Shown: positions 35,168 through 44,138, numbered from the stretch's first letter. The stretch: 64,000 bases of DNA from Chryseobacterium sp. H1D6B (GCF_029892445.1 NZ_JARXVJ010000001.1:3286001-3350000); one strand, 5' to 3'. A program made the numbers and translations. Notes: generated from the sequence alone by a model not told the origin.

Positions 35168-36019
35168 TTAATTGATTTTATAATAAGGTTCTGAAAAATA
35201 CTTGCTGGGTTTAATATAAGCTGTTTTCCTGTCAGCGGCAAAGACCCAGATGAATCTCCGCAGTACGTCAGCCCCGAAATAGCTTACTTTATGAATCTTA
35301 ATATCTCCTGTGAAAAAACCAGCAGAGACATTCTCCATCACTGTATTTCCTATTTTTAACTTAGGCAAAATGCCCTGCTTGGTGACGATGCTTTTACCGC
35401 TGGAATTTCTCAATGTTTTTTCGCCTGTGATCTGCAGTTTTTTATCCAGTTCTTTTTCATCTGCAAATTGATTATTGTAAAGAAGTCCGCCCGAATATCC
35501 AGACTGCAGGAGAAAATGGCCTTCCAGATCCTTGCCGTCTATAATGTTGTCTGCATTAATAAATAGCTGATCCTGTTCAGGAAATAATGTGATAGGCTGA
35601 AAGTCTTTCAGGTCCGGTAATTGATCATAAATAACAAACTGGTCATGATCATAATCGATTTTAAACGCTTTTCCGGCAAAAAAAACTGTTCCTATTTTCC
35701 CATCGGCTTCGTGGCCTGTAAGTTCATTATCGAAAAATCGGATATGTTTCTTTTCTATATTAGCTATTTTCACGGTATTACTGTCACTGATTTCATCTTT
35801 GTCAAAAACAATATGATCTGCTTTTCTCGTCCGTTCGGGAGAAATGGAAGCGTCTCCCATTGCAATTTGGAACATCAGATCAAGAGAATCTTTATCATTC
35901 ACCAAAGCTTTTACAATGATGTTATTATGTTTAGTAAGCCGGAACGGAATGGTTTCCTGTGCATTAGCTGATATAAACCCCGCAGATAAGAGGAAAATGA
36001 AAATTATTTTTTTGAACAT
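35168..36019 (-). CDS. Secreted retropepsin-like aspartyl-protease-fold protein, probably without the catalytic Asp
   Basis: 283 aa with a signal peptide (MFKKIIFIFLLSAGFISANA). GKIGTVFFAGKAFKIDYDHD, HFLLQSGYSGGLLYNNQF and the ending FGADVLRRFIWVFAADRKTA match the fold of clan AA proteins common in Bacteroidota. The usual catalytic triad (DTG, as in LLDTGA) is replaced: the matching places read MFQIAMGDAS and LQSGYSG, so neither lobe has DTG or DSG. It is probably a non-peptidase relative; the family call is moderate. Confidence 0.65.
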   Translation of the reverse strand: MFKKIIFIFLLSAGFISANAQETIPFRLTKHNNIIVKALVNDKDSLDLMFQIAMGDASISPERTRKADHIVFDKDEISDSNTVKIANIEKKHIRFFDNELTGHEADGKIGTVFFAGKAFKIDYDHDQFVIYDQLPDLKDFQPITLFPEQDQLFINADNIIDGKDLEGHFLLQSGYSGGLLYNNQFADEKELDKKLQITGEKTLRNSSGKSIVTKQGILPKLKIGNTVMENVSAGFFTGDIKIHKVSYFGADVLRRFIWVFAADRKTAYIKPSKYFSEPYYKIN

Positions 36020-36165
36020 GACGATTTGGTTATTAGTTAAAAACTTAAGTATAGAAAATTACCCTTTATTTCTGGAATGAAAAAGAAATGAGAAGAATAT
36101 AAAATACTTGTCCATTTTTCGGTTGCACATAAACAGTTAATAAGACTAATTTTATCAAAAAAAGA

Positions 36166-36939
36166 ATGACAAATTTTCAAATTTTTAAAGAACTGCATAA
36201 AAATAATGAACCTTTACTGTTAGGAAATATCTGGAATCCGCAGAGTGCTATGGTGTATGAAAAATTGGGTTATAAAGCATTAGCAACTTCAAGTTCTGCA
36301 GTTGCCCATAGTTTAGGTTATGAAGACGGGGAGAATATGACGTTTGATGAATACTTTTATATGGCTGGAAGAATTTTGAAATCCATATCAATTCCATTAA
36401 CAGTAGATCTAGAAGGAGGGTATGGCAGCAGTACAGATACAATTGTTTCCAATATTTCCAGACTTGCTGGAATAGGTGCAGCCGGCATTAATATAGAAGA
36501 CAGCCGTATGGTTGATGGAACCAGGAAAATCATGGATAAAGAAGTATTTTTTGAAAAACTGAAAGCTGTTGTTTCAAAACTAAAAGAGAATGAAATTGAA
36601 ATGTTCATCAATGTCAGAACAGATACATTTCTGCTGGGATTAGAAGATCCTGTCAATGAAACCTTAAAAAGGATTCAGCTGTTTGGAAAAACTGGTATTG
36701 ATGGGTTTTTTGTTCCCTGCATTACTGCTGAAAATGACATTGAAATCATTGTAAACTCAACAGCACTTCCTGTCAATGTAATGGCTGTGCCTGAGCTTCC
36801 TGATTTTAAAATTCTCAAAAATTTAGGAGTGAAAAGAATATCATCTGGTAATTTTCTAAATGGGTATATTTATAAAAATTTAGAAGAAAAAGGCCTGGAA
36901 ATAATGAAAGAACAAAGTTTTTCACCCATTTTTAAATAA
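36166..36939 (+). CDS. Isocitrate lyase/PEP mutase-superfamily protein
   Basis: 257 aa TIM-barrel protein. N-terminal NIWNPQSAMVYEKLGYKALA, the metal region VDLEGGYG, and GINIEDSR are typical of the ICL/phosphoenolpyruvate-mutase group that forms or breaks C-C or C-P bonds in 2-oxo acids. The KKCGH lyase motif of isocitrate lyase is absent, so it is not a glyoxylate-shunt enzyme; substrate unknown. It ends 2 bp before the ada gene and must be co-transcribed with it. Confidence 0.82.
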   Translation: MTNFQIFKELHKNNEPLLLGNIWNPQSAMVYEKLGYKALATSSSAVAHSLGYEDGENMTFDEYFYMAGRILKSISIPLTVDLEGGYGSSTDTIVSNISRLAGIGAAGINIEDSRMVDGTRKIMDKEVFFEKLKAVVSKLKENEIEMFINVRTDTFLLGLEDPVNETLKRIQLFGKTGIDGFFVPCITAENDIEIIVNSTALPVNVMAVPELPDFKILKNLGVKRISSGNFLNGYIYKNLEEKGLEIMKEQSFSPIFK

Positions 36940-36941
36940 TA

Positions 36942-37985
36942 ATGAAACTTACAGAGGAAAGAATGTATCAGGCATCTTTAGATAAAGACTCTTCATTTGA
37001 AGGGACTTACTGGATGGCTGTAAAAACTACCGGGATATTCTGCCGGCCGACCTGTACTGCCCGGAAGCCTAAAAAAGAAAACGTAGAATTTTTTCTGAAC
37101 ACAGATGAAGCCATTGAAAAAGGGTACAGAGCATGTAAAATATGCAGACCGCTTGAAAAATTAAATGAAACGCCTCCCTATATCCAGGAATTATTAGATG
37201 AGCTGCACCAGAACGAATCTGTAAAAATCAAAGATGCCGACCTGCTGAAAAGGAATATTGAACCTGTAACGATCCGCCGCTGGTTTTTGAAAAATCATGG
37301 AATGACCTTTCAGGCTTTTCAAAGAGAATTCAGGATGAGCAAGGCTTTCAAAAAAATAAAAAATGGTGAAAGTATCATAGAAACGGCTCTAGATTCTGGA
37401 TACGAAAGTTTAAGCGGTTTTAACGAACGTTTTAAAAATATCCTTGGGGTTTCACCCAAAAACAGTAAAATACAAATGATTATTGATCTTAAAAGAATTG
37501 AAACTCCTCTGGGAACCATGTTTGCGTGTGCAGTAGATGAAGGAATCTGCCTGCTTGAATTTACAGACCGGAAAAATATGGAGAAACAGTTTATCTCATT
37601 ATCAAAAGCTTTAAATGCAGAAATTGTGCAGGGTGAAAATAAACACTTTACACAGCTGGAACAGGAACTGAAAGAATACTTTGAAGGGAAAAGACAAAAA
37701 TTTGAGGTTCCTTTGTACACTACCGGAACCGAATTTCAGAAAAAAGTATGGCAGCTGCTGCGTGAAATACCAATAGGCGAAACCAGGACTTACAAACAGC
37801 AGTCAGAGTTTTTAGGAAATCCTAAAGCAGTCAGAGCAGTAGGAACAGCCAACGGAATCAATAAAATAGCGATTATTATTCCCTGTCACCGTGTTATCGG
37901 ATCAAACGGCGATCTGATTGGATATGCAGGAGGAATATGGAGAAAGCAAAAATTATTGGAACTGGAGAAGGCTATTTTATTTTGA
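36942..37985 (+). CDS. ada: Ada-type methylated-DNA repair protein and transcriptional activator
   Basis: 347 aa, close to E. coli Ada. The N-terminal zinc domain (FCRPTCTARKPKKENVEFF ... ACKICRP) accepts methyl groups from phosphotriesters, an AraC-type HTH follows (about 85-175, NESVKIKDADLL to GVSPKNSK), and a C-terminal O6-methylguanine transferase domain has the active site IIIPCHRVIGSNG and ends GIWRKQKLLELE. It transfers alkyl groups from DNA to itself and, once methylated, activates repair genes. It forms an operon with the upstream lyase-like gene. A decayed copy of its 3' end lies just downstream. Confidence 0.94.
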   Translation: MKLTEERMYQASLDKDSSFEGTYWMAVKTTGIFCRPTCTARKPKKENVEFFLNTDEAIEKGYRACKICRPLEKLNETPPYIQELLDELHQNESVKIKDADLLKRNIEPVTIRRWFLKNHGMTFQAFQREFRMSKAFKKIKNGESIIETALDSGYESLSGFNERFKNILGVSPKNSKIQMIIDLKRIETPLGTMFACAVDEGICLLEFTDRKNMEKQFISLSKALNAEIVQGENKHFTQLEQELKEYFEGKRQKFEVPLYTTGTEFQKKVWQLLREIPIGETRTYKQQSEFLGNPKAVRAVGTANGINKIAIIIPCHRVIGSNGDLIGYAGGIWRKQKLLELEKAILF

Positions 37986-38063
37986 TGTTGTACGTCAACA
38001 GGAAAAAGGCTTGTCGCAAATATTTGAAGATTTTTAAAGATCGATCTTATTGTTAGAATACTT

Positions 38064-38198
38064 AAAAAAAAGTGATTATTATTCTGCGTAATCGCAATAT
38101 GACTTCAAAGAAATCAGCTGTTTGATGATGCAGGAGAAATATGGAGAAAAGTAAAAAAATATTAGAATTTGAGTCAGGAGTTTTGTTTTGATTTTTGT
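38064..38198 (+). pseudogene. Decayed second copy of the ada/MGMT 3' end
   Basis: Lines up with the last 120 bp of ada at a near-constant offset of 203-204 bp: GATTATTATT at 38074 vs 37871, ATGCAGGAGAAATATGGAGA vs TGCAGGAGGAATATGGAGA, and TTTGATTTTTGTAC vs TTTGATGTTGTAC at the end. The active-site PCHRV codons are destroyed and stop codons interrupt the frame. It is a tandem duplication fragment or remains of a second methyltransferase gene. Confidence 0.75.
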
Positions 38199-38220
38199 AC
38201 TTTTAAACAAAAATTTACAC

Positions 38221-38826
38221 GTGAAAAAGTTATTATTTGCAGTTTGCATATCAGCTTCATTTTTAGGTTTCGCACAGGATTATTCAGTGCCTGCAGCGAG
38301 CCCCCGCCAACAGGTGGAACAGCAGTTTTCAATGTCTAAAATCACTATTGATTATGGAAGACCTGGAGTAAAAGGCCGTAAAATATTCGGAGAACTGGTT
38401 CCTTACGGACAAGTTTGGAGAGCGGGAGCAAACTCTTCTACAAAAATTACTTTCGGACAATCTGTGAACTTCGGCGGGAAAATAGTTCCTGCAGGAACAT
38501 ACGGTTTATTCATCATTCCTACAGAAAAAGAATGGAAAGTTATTCTTAACAAAGATTTTCAGCAGTGGGGAGCTTATACCTACGATCCAAAACAGGATGT
38601 TGTAGAAGTAATGGTGCCTGTTAATAAATTAGCAGACAAACAGGAGTGGTTTGAAATTACCCTGAACCCTACAGATGAAAACTCTGCAAATCTTGTATTG
38701 AAATGGGATTTCGCACAGGCTGAGGTTGCTTTAAAACCTGCAAAACCAGATGCAGTAATTAAGATTACTGATAAACTGAAAGAGATTAAAAAAATAGAAT
38801 CAGACGCTAATAAAACGAAAAGCTAA
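38221..38826 (+). CDS. DUF2911-domain secreted protein
   Basis: 201 aa from a GTG at 38221, chosen because it starts the signal peptide (VKKLLFAVCISASFLGFAQ); an upstream ATG at 38188 would add 11 non-signal residues inside a decayed repeat. The core ASPRQQVEQQFSMSKITIDY, GRPGVKGRKIFGELVPYGQV, WRAGANSSTKI and IPAGTYGLFIIP-like segments define DUF2911, a Bacteroidota exported protein of unknown function with a beta-sandwich look. Followed 3 bp later by a GNAT gene. Confidence 0.85.
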   Translation: MKKLLFAVCISASFLGFAQDYSVPAASPRQQVEQQFSMSKITIDYGRPGVKGRKIFGELVPYGQVWRAGANSSTKITFGQSVNFGGKIVPAGTYGLFIIPTEKEWKVILNKDFQQWGAYTYDPKQDVVEVMVPVNKLADKQEWFEITLNPTDENSANLVLKWDFAQAEVALKPAKPDAVIKITDKLKEIKKIESDANKTKS

Positions 38827-38829
38827 GAA

Positions 38830-39360
38830 ATGAATTTTTCAATTCAGCCTATTTTAGAAAATAATGAATTTCAATTAATCCCCTTACAGCAAGGGGATTT
38901 TGAATCTGTATATGAAGTTGCTTCCGATCCTAAGGTTTGGGAACAGCATCCCAATAAAGACCGCTACAAAAGAGAAGTTTTTGAGAACTTTTTCCAAGGA
39001 GCAATGGAAAGTAAAGGAGCTTTTAAAATAATGGATAAAGCTTCCGGAGATGTTCTGGGAAGCACCCGCTATTATGACTTTGATGAAAACGAGAACAGTA
39101 TTTTTGTAGGGTATACTTTTTACGGGACAGCGTCTTGGGGAAAAGGGATTAATCCGCAGATCAAAAAGCTGATGCTGGATTATATTTTTCAATTCGTAGA
39201 TAAAGTCCACTTTCATATAGGAAAAGAAAATTTCCGCTCTCAGACGGCATTGGAAAGACTTGGAGGCCAGAAGATCGCTGAAGAAGAAGTGGCTTATTTT
39301 GCAGAACCTACAAGAACTAATTTTGTATATGAAATAAAAAAAGAAAACTGGGTACAATGA
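38830..39360 (+). CDS. GNAT N-acetyltransferase (RimJ/RimL type)
   Basis: 176 aa. Residues 15-160 fit the GNAT acetyltransferase fold in the ribosomal-protein-acetyltransferase branch: IPLQQGDFESVYEVASDP at the start, a YTFYGTASWGKGINPQIKKL acyl-CoA loop, and HFHIGKENFRSQTALERLGG, the usual RimJ/L ending. Substrate unknown. It overlaps the cupin gene by 4 bases and follows the DUF2911 gene closely, so the three form one unit. Confidence 0.88.
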   Translation: MNFSIQPILENNEFQLIPLQQGDFESVYEVASDPKVWEQHPNKDRYKREVFENFFQGAMESKGAFKIMDKASGDVLGSTRYYDFDENENSIFVGYTFYGTASWGKGINPQIKKLMLDYIFQFVDKVHFHIGKENFRSQTALERLGGQKIAEEEVAYFAEPTRTNFVYEIKKENWVQ

Positions 39361-39719
39361 AAAAATATAAAATTCAAAAATCTCCTTTTGTAGTTCCTAC
39401 TACAGACGGAAAACTGATTGAAGAACATTGGGGAAACTCTACTCAGAACCCCAATATATCCATTGCACATATGGTGGCACCTCCAGATTGGAGCGAACCG
39501 CACCAGACTCCTGAATTTGATGAATTTACCATGATCATTTCCGGTAAAAAACAATTTGAAATCGACGGAGAAGATGTTGTCCTGGAAAAAGGGCAGAGTA
39601 TTCTGGTGGAAAAAGGAGCAAGAGTGCGTTACAGCAATCCGTTTTCTGAACCTTGTGAATATATTGCAATATGTCTTCCTGCTTTCTCAATTGATCTTGT
39701 TAATAGGGAAGGGGAGTGA
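39357..39719 (+). CDS. Cupin-domain protein
   Basis: 120 aa, one cupin barrel. Both cupin motifs are visible: EPHQTPEFDEFTMIISGKK with metal-binding His and Glu, and EKGQSILVEKGARVRYSNP. Such small cupins include sugar isomerases, dioxygenases and storage-like proteins; the activity is not identifiable. It is the last gene of the DUF2911-GNAT-cupin unit. Confidence 0.85.
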   Translation: MKKYKIQKSPFVVPTTDGKLIEEHWGNSTQNPNISIAHMVAPPDWSEPHQTPEFDEFTMIISGKKQFEIDGEDVVLEKGQSILVEKGARVRYSNPFSEPCEYIAICLPAFSIDLVNREGE

Positions 39720-39798
39720 GAAGGTTTTAGTGTAGGAGAGTTTTAGAGTGGATAACGGCAAAAAAGTAAAATTGTTTTTTATCATTCAAAACTATAAA

Positions 39799-39896
39799 AT
39801 AGTCTGTTTGTCATTCAGAACGAAGCATCGCGTAGTGAAGAATCTCCTTCACATTTTAGAGATTTCCTCCTGTTGTCGAAATGACAAACAGACTAT
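39799..39896. repeat. Palindromic repeat between convergent genes
   Basis: A 17-bp perfect outer stem (ATAGTCTGTTTGTCATT at 39799-39815 with its inverse at 39880-39896) encloses GTCATTCAGAACG, GTGAAGAATCTCC, AGAGATTTCCTCC and GTCGAAATGAC segments, a short relative of the 22905-23699 element. It lies between the stops of two convergent genes and may double as a terminator. Confidence 0.8.
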
Positions 39897-39907
39897 TATA
39901 AGATATT

Positions 39908-40651
39908 TTATTTAAGAATCTCCTTCAAAAACATAAGAGTGTGGTTCCAAGCTCTTTTAGCCATTATTTCATTATAATCCGGAGACTTAGGATCTGTAAA
40001 AGTGTGTTTTGAATGAGCATAAGTGATGATCTGCCAGTCAGCATTTCCAGTATTCATTTCTTTGATTAAATTATCATAATCTTCTTTGGTTACACTTTGA
40101 TCATCAGCTGGATTTTCCACCAAAATTTTAGCAGTAAGAGTTCCGCTTTTTCTGGTCTGGTCTTTTGCTAAACTTCCATGAATAGAAACAACTCCGGCAA
40201 CGGGCAGGCTTCCTCTTGCAGATTCTAGAGCTCCTGTTCCTCCAAAGCAATATCCAATAACAGCGATTTTATCAGAAACAGCACCATTTTTCTTAAGCTG
40301 TTCTAAAGCTGATGAAATACGTCTTTGATACGCTTCATAATTCTGTTTGTAATATCCTGCGGTCTTTGCTGCGGCTGTATTGTCTGCTGGAATATTTCCC
40401 TCGCCATAAATGTCAGCAATAAAAGCAATATATCCTTGTTTTTCAAGCGCTGCCGCTGCCGCTTTTGCTTCATCGTCTATTCCTTTCCAGGCTGGAAGAA
40501 TAAGGACTCCTGGAAGCTTTTTTCCTGCATTGGAAGTGACGAGTCCGTTCAGTTTCTGCGTACCGTCCTGATAAGAAACTGTTTTAAGTTTTTGGCTGAA
40601 TAAAGTGGCTGAAGTCATAAAAACTGCTGTTAGTAAAATTGAACGTATCAT
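39908..40651 (-). CDS. Dienelactone-hydrolase-family exported hydrolase
   Basis: 247 aa alpha/beta hydrolase with an N-terminal signal peptide (MIRSILLTAVFMTSATLFSQ). The nucleophile elbow AVIGYCFGGTGALESARG has Cys, as in dienelactone hydrolase, and the late His is in YAHSKHTFTDPKSPDYNE. The family hydrolyses lactones or esters; substrate unknown. It is monocistronic. Confidence 0.88.
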   Translation of the reverse strand: MIRSILLTAVFMTSATLFSQKLKTVSYQDGTQKLNGLVTSNAGKKLPGVLILPAWKGIDDEAKAAAAALEKQGYIAFIADIYGEGNIPADNTAAAKTAGYYKQNYEAYQRRISSALEQLKKNGAVSDKIAVIGYCFGGTGALESARGSLPVAGVVSIHGSLAKDQTRKSGTLTAKILVENPADDQSVTKEDYDNLIKEMNTGNADWQIITYAHSKHTFTDPKSPDYNEIMAKRAWNHTLMFLKEILK

Positions 40652-40910
40652 ATTTTGTAATTTTAATAATATTGTGGTTTGTCATTAGTCGTCCAGAATC
40701 TTCGATTTCAGAGTGAGGCGGAGAGTATCAACTTAATACCTTCTAAACTGAATAAGTTCCTTATGTCTTAAAAATTTAACCATTAAGTTTAAAGGTAAAA
40801 AGATTAAGATTATTAAGCAGCTGCCTGCTGTGACCAATAAAAATCCTCATCTAAATTAGTGAAAATAACTTATAATGAGGAGGAATACAATATTATAAAA
40901 GAAATGTAAT
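40652..40910. other. Spacer with a worn repeat fragment
   Basis: 259 bp without a gene. GTCATTAGTCGTCCAGAATC at the left and TTAACCATTAAG ... AAGATTAAGATTATTAAG in the middle resemble a decayed copy of the palindromic repeat family. No other structure is clear. Confidence 0.45.
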
Positions 40911-41522
40911 TTAAAGCTTCACACCAAGTTTGAAAAGCTCTTCTTCTAAATCGGTTTCACGATCTACCTTGATGGTATGGAAACCTAATGACGCTGCCAT
41001 TTCGATATTCTTCGGATTATCATCGATGAAAACGGATTCGTCTGCATGGATATTATATCTGTCTAATAAAATATGCCAGATCTTTGGATCGGGTTTTATT
41101 AATTTTTCTGTACCTGAAACAACGATTTTTCCATCAAAAAGTTTGAAAAAATCATAATTTTCCAATGCATACGGAAATGTCTCAGCAGACCAATTAGTCA
41201 GTCCAAAAAGCTGATAGTCAGTCTTACTTAATTTCTTGAGGATGTCTACATTATGAGGGATGTCGCTTTTCAGCATGGTATTCCAGTTGCCATAATATGC
41301 TCTGAGTTCTTTTTCCCAGTCTGGAAATTTTTTCACCTGAATATCGGTTCCTTCCTCCAGTGTTCTTCCTCTGTCCTGTTCCTCATTCCATTCCGAATGT
41401 GCAATATGGGTTAAAAAATATTCCATTTTTTCATCGTCATTGAAATAGGATTTGAAGAAATATCTTGGATCCCAGTCCATCAAAACTCCGCCGAAATCAA
41501 ATACAATATTCTTAATTTTCAT
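40911..41522 (-). CDS. HAD-superfamily hydrolase
   Basis: 203 aa. Motif I is FDFGGVLMDWDPRYFF, motif II GLTNWSAE (Thr then Asn), motif III KLIKPDPKIW, and motif IV FIDDNPKNIEMA, as in haloacid-dehalogenase-like phosphatases with an alpha-helical cap (the YihX/epoxide-hydrolase N-terminal type). The substrate is probably a small sugar or nucleotide phosphate. It follows the 41525-41956 gene by 2 bp, so both are in one transcript. Confidence 0.9.
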   Translation of the reverse strand: MKIKNIVFDFGGVLMDWDPRYFFKSYFNDDEKMEYFLTHIAHSEWNEEQDRGRTLEEGTDIQVKKFPDWEKELRAYYGNWNTMLKSDIPHNVDILKKLSKTDYQLFGLTNWSAETFPYALENYDFFKLFDGKIVVSGTEKLIKPDPKIWHILLDRYNIHADESVFIDDNPKNIEMAASLGFHTIKVDRETDLEEELFKLGVKL

Positions 41523-41524
41523 TA

Positions 41525-41956
41525 TTAATTATGTTTGTAAAATTGGTATTCTTCGTTTTCAAAATAAGCTGCAATATGCTGCAGTCCGTTCGTTAAAATG
41601 ATTTCTTTGGCTCCGATCACAGAATTGTATCTTGCCGTCTGTTCAAATGTTTTTTCGGATAATTTAATGTGCGGAGCTTTGCATTCAATGAGAATTTTGG
41701 GCTCTCCTTTTTCCGTAATTAGCAGGTCGACTCTTTTGGTTAATCCGTTCAGAACGATCTTTTTTTCTGTAATTAATGCCGAGACAGAATAAGCTTTTAC
41801 GGTGAGATAATAGTGTATCCAGTGCTGTCTGACCCATTCTTCAGGAGTAAGCAAAAGGTAAGTTTTACGAACTAAATCATAAATAAAAAACTTATCTTTG
41901 TCTTTCTTGAATTTAAAATCAAAAGTTTCCTGAAAATTCAGTTTGGGAAGTTCCAT
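41525..41956 (-). CDS. HsdR N-terminal-like (type I restriction R subunit N-domain) protein
   Basis: 143 aa from the ATG at 41956, which opens MELPKLNFQETFDF; an earlier ATG at 41989 is less likely. It has a PD-(D/E)xK nuclease-like core: RVDLLITEKGEPKILIECKA contains the D...ExK pattern. This small family is common in Bacteroidota without restriction genes nearby. It may be a stand-alone nuclease, but activity is unknown. It is divergent from holA with 7 bp between starts, so their promoters overlap. Confidence 0.8.
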   Translation of the reverse strand: MELPKLNFQETFDFKFKKDKDKFFIYDLVRKTYLLLTPEEWVRQHWIHYYLTVKAYSVSALITEKKIVLNGLTKRVDLLITEKGEPKILIECKAPHIKLSEKTFEQTARYNSVIGAKEIILTNGLQHIAAYFENEEYQFYKHN

Positions 41957-41963
41957 TATAAAG

Positions 41964-43001
41964 ATGAAAGAATTAGATTTAATCCTCAAAAATATTAAAA
42001 ATAAAGAAGTTTTACCTATTTATTTTTTCCATGGAGAAGAAGCTTATTTTATTGATGACGCTGTAAAAGCTTTAGAACACGACTTTCTTGAGGAAGATGA
42101 AAAGGCTTTTAACCAGACTGTTACCTACGGAAAAGACACCTCTTATCAAGAGATCCTTTCATTGGCAAGACAGTTTCCAATGATGGGCGACAAACAGGTA
42201 ATTATTGTAAAAGAAGCTCAGGATTTAAAGCTCAACGATGAGGAGGGCAGAGCTTTAGAAGCTTACGTGGAAAACCCTGTTCCTTCTACAGTTTTAGTTT
42301 TTGCCCATAAGCACAAGAAGTTAGACAGCAGAAAAAAGGTCACTAAAGCTTTAGACAAAGCTAAAGTGCTTTTCTTAAGTGAATCTATTAAGGATAACAA
42401 TCTTCCGAAATGGATTGCTGACGAATGCAGCAAATTAAAAATAAAAACAGCCCCGAATATTTCCCATCTTTTAGCCGAATATCTTGGAAATGATCTTTCC
42501 AGAATCGCTAATGAACTTAATAAACTAAAGATCATCCTTAAAGAAGGGGAGATGCTGGACGGAACCATTATTGAAAATCATATCGGGATCAGTAAAGAAT
42601 ACAACGTTTTCGAACTCCAGAAAGCTCTGGGGACGAAAAACGTAAATGCAGCATTTAAAATTGCTCATTTTATGGGTAAAAATCCTAAAAATAATCCTTT
42701 TGTAATGATGCTGGCAAGCTTGTACAGCTATTTTTCCAATGTGATCATTTATCAGACCATGGCAGGCCAGCCTCCGCAGGTTATTGCTTCACAGATGGGG
42801 ATCAACCCCTATTTTATTAAAGATTATGCTGAGACAGCAAGACTGTATCCTTTAAAACATGCTACGAGAGTAATTTCTATTTTAAGAGAATTCGATATGA
42901 AAGGAAAAGGCCTCGGTGCTGTAAATATGGGTGAAGCTGAATTAATAAAAGAATTGGTTTATAAAATCATTAATGTTGATAAAATTAAGATGAAAGTTTA
43001 G
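41964..43001 (+). CDS. holA: DNA polymerase III delta subunit
   Basis: 345 aa from the ATG at 41964; an in-frame ATG at 41943 lies within the divergent gene. HolA opens the sliding clamp in the clamp loader. The N-terminal YFFHGEEAYFIDDAVKALE and the C-terminal KNPKNNPFVMMLASLYSYFS with later GMNPYFIKDYAETAR-like text are family traits. It lies between the HsdR-like gene and trxB. Confidence 0.9.
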   Translation: MKELDLILKNIKNKEVLPIYFFHGEEAYFIDDAVKALEHDFLEEDEKAFNQTVTYGKDTSYQEILSLARQFPMMGDKQVIIVKEAQDLKLNDEEGRALEAYVENPVPSTVLVFAHKHKKLDSRKKVTKALDKAKVLFLSESIKDNNLPKWIADECSKLKIKTAPNISHLLAEYLGNDLSRIANELNKLKIILKEGEMLDGTIIENHIGISKEYNVFELQKALGTKNVNAAFKIAHFMGKNPKNNPFVMMLASLYSYFSNVIIYQTMAGQPPQVIASQMGINPYFIKDYAETARLYPLKHATRVISILREFDMKGKGLGAVNMGEAELIKELVYKIINVDKIKMKV

Positions 43002-43007
43002 AAAGTG

Positions 43008-43059
43008 AATAGTGAATAACCCAGCTTTTATTTTTAAAACATTGTAGAAATTCACTATT
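43008..43059 (+). terminator. Inverted repeat after holA
   Basis: AATAGTGAAT at 43008-43017 and ATTCACTATT at 43050-43059, 10-bp perfect arms with a 32-nt loop that includes TTTTA runs. It may end the holA transcript, but there is no strong T tract after it, so the call is weak. Confidence 0.4.
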
Positions 43060-43177
43060 GGCCCATTGACAGTTTACATATTTAATATTGACAACTATCA
43101 TCAAATTCACTTCTTTTAAAAGGGAAAATTTACGAAATTAGCAGACTTAAAATTTAATCGTTTTTGAACAAAGAATT

Positions 43178-44119
43178 ATGGAAAAAAATATTTTAGATTG
43201 TGTAATCGTTGGATCTGGACCTTCTGGCTTTACAGCTGCTATTTATGCAGCAAGAGCAGATTTAAAACCTGAATTATATACAGGATTAGAGCCTGGAGGG
43301 CAATTAACTACTACTACAGAAGTAGACAATTTCCCAGGGTATCCAAGCGGAATTACAGGTCCGGAAATGATGATGGATCTGCAGAAGCAGGCAGAAAGGT
43401 TTGATACTAAAGTTCATTACGAAATGATTACTAAAGTGGAGCTTTCTCAAGAAACAGGAGGTGTTCACAAATTATTTGCAGGAAATAAAGAAATTTTTGC
43501 TAAAACAGTGATTATTTCTACTGGAGCTACTGCAAAATACTTAGGTCTTGAAGACGAAAAAATATACAGTGGTGGTGGAGTTTCTGCATGTGCTACCTGC
43601 GACGGATTTTTCTACAAAGGAAAAGATGTAGTAGTAGTAGGAGCGGGAGATACTGCAGCAGAAGAAGCTACTTATCTTGCTAAATTATGTAGAAAAGTAA
43701 CTATGCTGGTAAGAAAAGACTCTTTCAGAGCTTCAAAAGCAATGATCCACAGAGTAGAAAGCACACCAAATATTGAAGTGAAATTCAACCATGAACTTAT
43801 TGGTATAGAAGGAGAAAATAGTTTAGTAGAAAGAGCAGTAGTTATCAATAATCAGACACAGGAGAAATCTACAGTTGATGTCCACGGTATATTTATAGCG
43901 ATCGGGCACAAGCCAAATACAGAGGTTTTCGCGGGACAGATTGACCTGGATGAAAATGGATATATCCTAACAGAGAAAGGTTCTACAAAAACAAATCTAC
44001 CAGGCGTTTTTGCAGCAGGAGATGTTCAGGATCATATCTACAGACAAGCTATTACAGCAGCAGGAAGTGGATGTATGGCAGCAATGGATGCTGAAAAGTA
44101 TCTTGCGGAGTTACATTAA
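43178..44119 (+). CDS. trxB: Thioredoxin reductase
   Basis: 313 aa. It reduces thioredoxin with NADPH through FAD and a redox-active disulphide. The N-terminal FAD motif is VIVGSGPSGFTAAIYAARA, the CxxC pair is ACATCDGFFY, the NADPH fold VVVVGAGDTAAEEATYLA, and the C-terminal GVFAAGDVQDHIYRQAITAA is typical. It is monocistronic with a terminator downstream. Confidence 0.95.
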   Translation: MEKNILDCVIVGSGPSGFTAAIYAARADLKPELYTGLEPGGQLTTTTEVDNFPGYPSGITGPEMMMDLQKQAERFDTKVHYEMITKVELSQETGGVHKLFAGNKEIFAKTVIISTGATAKYLGLEDEKIYSGGGVSACATCDGFFYKGKDVVVVGAGDTAAEEATYLAKLCRKVTMLVRKDSFRASKAMIHRVESTPNIEVKFNHELIGIEGENSLVERAVVINNQTQEKSTVDVHGIFIAIGHKPNTEVFAGQIDLDENGYILTEKGSTKTNLPGVFAAGDVQDHIYRQAITAAGSGCMAAMDAEKYLAELH

Positions 44120-44138
44120 TATTTAACTTAAACATATA

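Noticed and set aside
41525..41956. Part of a type I restriction system
   Set aside because: No hsdM, hsdS or helicase domain is nearby; the protein is a short stand-alone relative.
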